DNA of 25,018 nt, taken from the NCBI GenBank assembly GCA_041687475.1, contig JAWLBW010000024.1, forward strand, positions 1 through 25,018. Direction: 5' to 3'. Below are positions 21,832 to 25,018 of this stretch, one piece after another (positions within the stretch are counted from its first letter, which is position 1; each line of letters starts with the position of its first letter). The position numbers were made by a program, and so were the translations under genes. Source of the stretch: JAWLBW01 sp041687475 (GTDB lineage Bacteria; J088; JAWLBW01). The notes under the pieces were generated by a model. The model saw only the letters and a program-made list of their open reading frames with translations. It was not told where the DNA came from and did not search any database.

Positions 21832-22803
21832 TCAGGGTATCCGCCGCAGAACGGTCAGATCGAGCAACCAGCCGAACACGAAAAGGAGACCGGCCAGTTG
21901 CAGCACCTCGCCGTACCACTCGCGTACGGTTACGAATTCGTTCAATTTTACATCGCTCTTTTCCAGCGCGCCGATCGTATCATACACCGCCGACAGATCG
22001 CGCAGGGTCGCGGCGTCGAAGTAGCGACCGCCCGTATCCGAGGCTATCTGCTTGAGCAGTTCGATATTCTGCACGGTTTCGTCGGCAATACCCAACCGCT
22101 CTTCGAGAGCGGCCTGCACCCCGCCGCGACGCAGTCCCATGCCGACCGTGTACACGCGAACGTCTTGCAGGCGGGCGATTTCACCGGCTGTCTTCGGGTC
22201 AATGCGACCGCGGTTGTTGACCCCGTCGGTCAACAGCACGATGATGCGGCTCTTCGCTTCGCTGGACCGCAGGCGGTTCACGGCTTCGGCCAGTCCCATA
22301 CCGATGGCGGTGCCGTCTTCGAGCTGGCCGATGGCCAGGGCGTCAATCATCTCGTGAGCCGCCTGGTAATCGAAGGTCAGCGGCAACTGGGTGTACGCCC
22401 GTCCGGCAAAAATGATAAGCGCAATCCGATCGGTGGTGCGGCTGCCGATAAAGCGCTTGAGCACCGACCTTGCGGCCTCAAAGCGATTCGGGCGAAAGTC
22501 GGTATGCAGCATGGAGCTCGACATATCGAGCACCAGGGCGATGTCGATGCCGGGCGCCGAAATCTCGCGGGTCACATTACGCTCCTGTGGCCGGGCCAGG
22601 GCCACGATGAGCAGGGCGGCGGCAAGGTACCAGGTCAACATGGGCAGTCGCCGCCACCGGGCCCGGCCGAACGAGGCCGCCGACAACAGGCGGGCCAGGT
22701 CGGAATACACCAGAACCTCGCGACGGGGCCTGCGTCGCGCGCCGTACCAGACGATCGGCAGCACGAGCAGCAGCAGCAGTACCCAGGGATGCACAAAGCT
22801 CAC
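21832..22803 (-). CDS. batA: BatA, von Willebrand factor A membrane protein
   Basis: This 323-residue protein is the paralogue of BatB, with helices at about 7-20 and 57-70, a vWA domain and a C-terminal helix (about 300-318). The MIDAS motif is DMSSS (D93, S95, S97), with 'LLTDGVNNRG' and 'FAGRAYTQLPLT'. The N-terminus 'FVHPWVLLLLLVLP' is characteristic of BatA. The ATG overlaps the preceding stop as ATGA. The vWA-MoxR pairing is known in several bacteria to support envelope stress or aerotolerance, but the molecular role is still unclear. Confidence 0.92.
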   Translation of the reverse strand: MSFVHPWVLLLLLVLPIVWYGARRRPRREVLVYSDLARLLSAASFGRARWRRLPMLTWYLAAALLIVALARPQERNVTREISAPGIDIALVLDMSSSMLHTDFRPNRFEAARSVLKRFIGSRTTDRIALIIFAGRAYTQLPLTFDYQAAHEMIDALAIGQLEDGTAIGMGLAEAVNRLRSSEAKSRIIVLLTDGVNNRGRIDPKTAGEIARLQDVRVYTVGMGLRRGGVQAALEERLGIADETVQNIELLKQIASDTGGRYFDAATLRDLSAVYDTIGALEKSDVKLNEFVTVREWYGEVLQLAGLLFVFGWLLDLTVLRRIP

Positions 22804-23756
22804 CGGGGCACCTCGTCGGTTCGCCCGTTGCGCTCGCCCGACATGCGCGTCACGAAGGCAATGGCCGATTCGCAGAGCAGCCGCGCCTCTTCGGGGGCAT
22901 GTTCGGTGCCGGCAAAACGCACCCGATCGCCCCGGTTGAAGAATTCTCTGAGGGCGGCGGCATGCACCACGGATAGCGCCGGCTCGACGGCCCGCAGCAG
23001 CTCATCGCTGGTTTCCGACAGTTCACCGCGTCCGACGGTGCGTATCACGAACCGGCGCACGATGTCGTCGAGCGCGTAGGTGAAAGCTTTGATTTCGCCT
23101 TTTTCGAGCAAGCCGCCGGTCTGCAGTTCGAAAATTTCGTCAAGGGCGACCTGCCCGGGCGACCGTGGGTCGACGGGTTCCGGCGCAACCTCGGGCTGCC
23201 GGTTCCTGCGGCGACGCAGCAGAAGCCAGGCAGCGATGCCGAGTAGAAGCACGCCGCCGACGACACCGAAGAACCAGGGATTCAACGAAGAAATGACGAC
23301 CGGTGGAGCGAAGTCGGCCGGCTCGGCCTGCTCGGCCCCGGTCGACACGATTTCGACCTTTCCGCCCAGCACATCGAACGGATGGTCGACGCCTTCGCCG
23401 TCGGTCCACCGCAATTTCAGGGGCGGCAGCTCGAAGGAGCCCAGGTCGAGACCGGTCACGACCACGCGCACCAGCGACGCTCCGTCGTCGGTGGTCGATA
23501 TTCCTGCCGACTTGACGACGAGGGTTCCCCCTGTGTAGGGCGCGGCGAAGCCGATGGAACCATCGCCCCCATGCTCGACTCGCGCGTCGAAGACGACTTC
23601 GGCCCCCAGGGGGGCCTCACGCGGCGCGACCTCGGAATCGACCGTCAGCGCGCTCAGGGCCTCGTCGTAGCCGGGCGCGCTTTTTTCCTGCGCCGCGGCC
23701 GGGCGCACGACCAGGCAGGCGGTAAACAGTATGGCGGGTACGAGTCGTCGAATCAT
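22800..23756 (-). CDS. Hypothetical membrane protein between DUF58 and BatA (BatX/DUF4381-like)
   Basis: This 318-residue protein has a signal peptide (about 1-22), an exported beta-rich domain (about 35-150, 'APLGAEVVFDARVEHGG'), one transmembrane helix (about 161-182) and a cytosolic helical domain ('ALDEIFELQTGG...KAFTYALDDIVRRFV'). Position and layout match the small accessory protein often found in Bat operons between the DUF58 gene and batA, variously named. The exported part may be related to BatD domains. It overlaps both neighbours by four bases (ATGA), so all three are translated together. Confidence 0.75.
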   Translation of the reverse strand: MIRRLVPAILFTACLVVRPAAAQEKSAPGYDEALSALTVDSEVAPREAPLGAEVVFDARVEHGGDGSIGFAAPYTGGTLVVKSAGISTTDDGASLVRVVVTGLDLGSFELPPLKLRWTDGEGVDHPFDVLGGKVEIVSTGAEQAEPADFAPPVVISSLNPWFFGVVGGVLLLGIAAWLLLRRRRNRQPEVAPEPVDPRSPGQVALDEIFELQTGGLLEKGEIKAFTYALDDIVRRFVIRTVGRGELSETSDELLRAVEPALSVVHAAALREFFNRGDRVRFAGTEHAPEEARLLCESAIAFVTRMSGERNGRTDEVPR

Positions 23757-24631
23757 CGTCGAGCCTGCCGCAAGCCGAAGAAGCGTACGATCGGCCGCAC
23801 CGGATCGTCGCCGTTGGTGAGGTGAATCGGTTCGACGCGCAGGTCGGTGAACATACGCTGCAGGGCCTGCGCCTCTTTGCTCACGGCCTCGGTGAATTGC
23901 CTCCGGGCACGGGCGTTTCCGGCGTCAATCCACACCGTGCGACCGCTCTCGGCGTCGACGAGCCGCACCAGCCCCTCGGGCGGAAGCACCGACTCGAGCC
24001 GGTCGCGCACGACCACAGGAATCAAGTCATGACGCCGCACGGCCACCCGGGCCGGTCGGCCGACACCCGAAAGATCGCCCAGGAAATCGGAAATCACAAA
24101 ACTCACGCTGCGCCGCGTGTGCAACCGGTTCAACGTTTCAAGCGCCACGGCCAGATCGGTGCCCCTGCCCTGCGGTTCGTAGCCCAGCAGCTCGCGAATC
24201 AGCCTGAGCACATGCCGCCGCCCCTTGCGTGCCGGTATGACCTTTTCGACCCGGTCGGTAAAAAGGATAAGGCCCACCCTGTCGCCGTTGGCAATGGCCG
24301 AATAGGCCAGCAAGGCCGCGACCTCGGCCACGAATTCCTGCTTGTGCCGGGCCGAGCCGAAACGTTGACTGCCGCTTACGTCGACGAGCAGGTTCACGAC
24401 CAACTCGCGCTCTTCGGTAAAGCGCTTGCTGAAGAGCTCGCCCGTGCGGGCCGTCACGTTCCAGTCAATGAAGCGCACATCGTCGCCCGGCTGATATGGG
24501 CGCACCTCGGCGAACTCGACGCCCCGGCCCTTGAATACCGAATGGTATCCGCCGGCAAGGGACTCGGACACCTTGCGCGAAGTGACGATGTCTATCTTGC
24601 GTACCTTCCGTATGATCTCGCCGGGCAGCAT
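23753..24631 (-). CDS. DUF58 domain protein of the Bat operon
   Basis: This 292-residue soluble protein matches DUF58: 'GRGVEFAEVRPYQPGDDVRFIDWNVTARTGELFSKRF' is the family core (about 36-70), followed by a vWA-like fold with MIDAS DVSGS (D84, S86, S88). The fold also shows 'GDRVGLILFTDRVEKVIPARKGRRHVLRLI'. DUF58 proteins accompany MoxR ATPases and are probably their cytosolic partners. The ATG at 24631 has no clear Shine-Dalgarno. It is 103 bases downstream of the moxR stop. Confidence 0.92.
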   Translation of the reverse strand: MLPGEIIRKVRKIDIVTSRKVSESLAGGYHSVFKGRGVEFAEVRPYQPGDDVRFIDWNVTARTGELFSKRFTEERELVVNLLVDVSGSQRFGSARHKQEFVAEVAALLAYSAIANGDRVGLILFTDRVEKVIPARKGRRHVLRLIRELLGYEPQGRGTDLAVALETLNRLHTRRSVSFVISDFLGDLSGVGRPARVAVRRHDLIPVVVRDRLESVLPPEGLVRLVDAESGRTVWIDAGNARARRQFTEAVSKEAQALQRMFTDLRVEPIHLTNGDDPVRPIVRFFGLRQARR

Positions 24632-24734
24632 GGTTCAGGATACGCGGGTGGTTGGTGACATCCCTGCATCTTAGCGGACGTGTTGTCCGGGTTCCAGCCT
24701 CGGGCGCCGTAAAAGCGAGCCCTTCGGCCGCCGA

Positions 24735-25018
24735 TCAGGGTACTTCGACGTGGTGCAGCAACCGCGACAGCACTTCGTCAGCGGCCACACCTTCGGCCTC
24801 TGCCTCGTACGAGAGCAGAATACGGTGCCGCATGACCGCCGGCCCCACGGCCTTGACGTCGTCGGGCGTGACGAAGGCGCGGTGGCGCAGAAAGGCATGG
24901 GCCTTCGATGCACGTACGAGCGCAATCGACGCACGCGGGCTGGCGCCGTACTCGAGAAGGCCGTCGAGCTGGTGCAGGTTGAACTCACGCGGAAACCGGG
25001 TGGCATGCACCAGGTTCA
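24735..25018 (-). CDS. MoxR family AAA+ ATPase, C-terminal part
   Basis: The frame enters from the right edge and its last 94 codons are visible. 'FNLHQLDGLLEYGASPRASIALVRASKAHAFLRHRAFVTPDDVKAVGPAVMRHRILLSYEAEAEG' is the C-terminal lid of MoxR ATPases. It includes the 'GASPRA' sensor-2 arginine and the 'R.fV.P.Dv' motif. Walker A and B lie outside the window. MoxR is thought to act as a chaperone-like motor for the vWA proteins encoded downstream. The 24632-24734 gap holds only a small hairpin (CGGAC/GTCCG). Confidence 0.92.
   Translation of the reverse strand, partial: NLVHATRFPREFNLHQLDGLLEYGASPRASIALVRASKAHAFLRHRAFVTPDDVKAVGPAVMRHRILLSYEAEAEGVAADEVLSRLLHHVEVP

Noticed and set aside
1..25018. 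CRISPR array, tRNA or rRNA gene
   Set aside because: No evenly spaced repeats, no cloverleaf or TPsiC-type consensus and no rRNA-like sequence was seen by eye.

Overview
This is a GC-rich, gene-dense bacterial chromosome segment with no tRNA, rRNA, CRISPR array or transposase gene. A glycosyltransferase-9 gene, a WaaE-like family-2 glycosyltransferase, a beta-barrel outer-membrane protein and three lipoproteins point to a diderm (Gram-negative) bacterium. Shine-Dalgarno and sigma70-like signals look conventional. The gene content (Bat operon, Ig-repeat lipoproteins, metal-handling lipoproteins) would suit a deltaproteobacterium-like or spirochaete-like lineage, but I cannot fix the phylum from this window.

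Layout. 1-1433: envelope sugar genes, namely a truncated GT9 with a Trm112-like zinc-ribbon gene on the minus strand and a divergent WaaE-like GT2. 1451-6719 (minus): a metal-homeostasis block with a ZIP transporter, a thioredoxin-like [2Fe-2S] ferredoxin, and a zinc-type cluster of small His/Cys secreted protein, zinc-regulated-type outer-membrane protein, ZnuA-like binding protein and two His/Cys-bearing lipoproteins, closed by a terminator. 6802-9001 (minus): RDD membrane protein, a small membrane protein and RsmE, with an inverted-repeat element between the first two. 9210-11888 (plus): bacteriohemerythrin, then a long leader and a lipoprotein with four Ig-like repeats. 12087-15211 (minus): two extended SDR epimerases (the first HpnA-like) and a D-2-hydroxyacid dehydrogenase, separated by a second inverted-repeat element. 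15401-16802 (plus): ssb with a clear promoter and terminator, and radC. 16992-17462 (minus): an XRE-like putative regulator with a near-consensus promoter. 17594-25018 (minus): a tightly packed Bat operon, moxR (truncated) - DUF58 - BatX-like - batA - batB - batC - batD, where the last gene appears to be a BatD-BatE fusion.

How parts work together. The zinc block plausibly moves metal from the outer membrane through periplasmic carriers, although no ABC permease or ATPase lies in the window. The Bat proteins with MoxR are expected to form a membrane-anchored AAA+/von Willebrand A complex with a periplasmic face. The two non-coding elements (7799-7996 and 14097-14253) share an unusual design: inverted ends built from short tandem oligomers, 8-mers in one and 7-mers in the other. 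They are the least explained features here.
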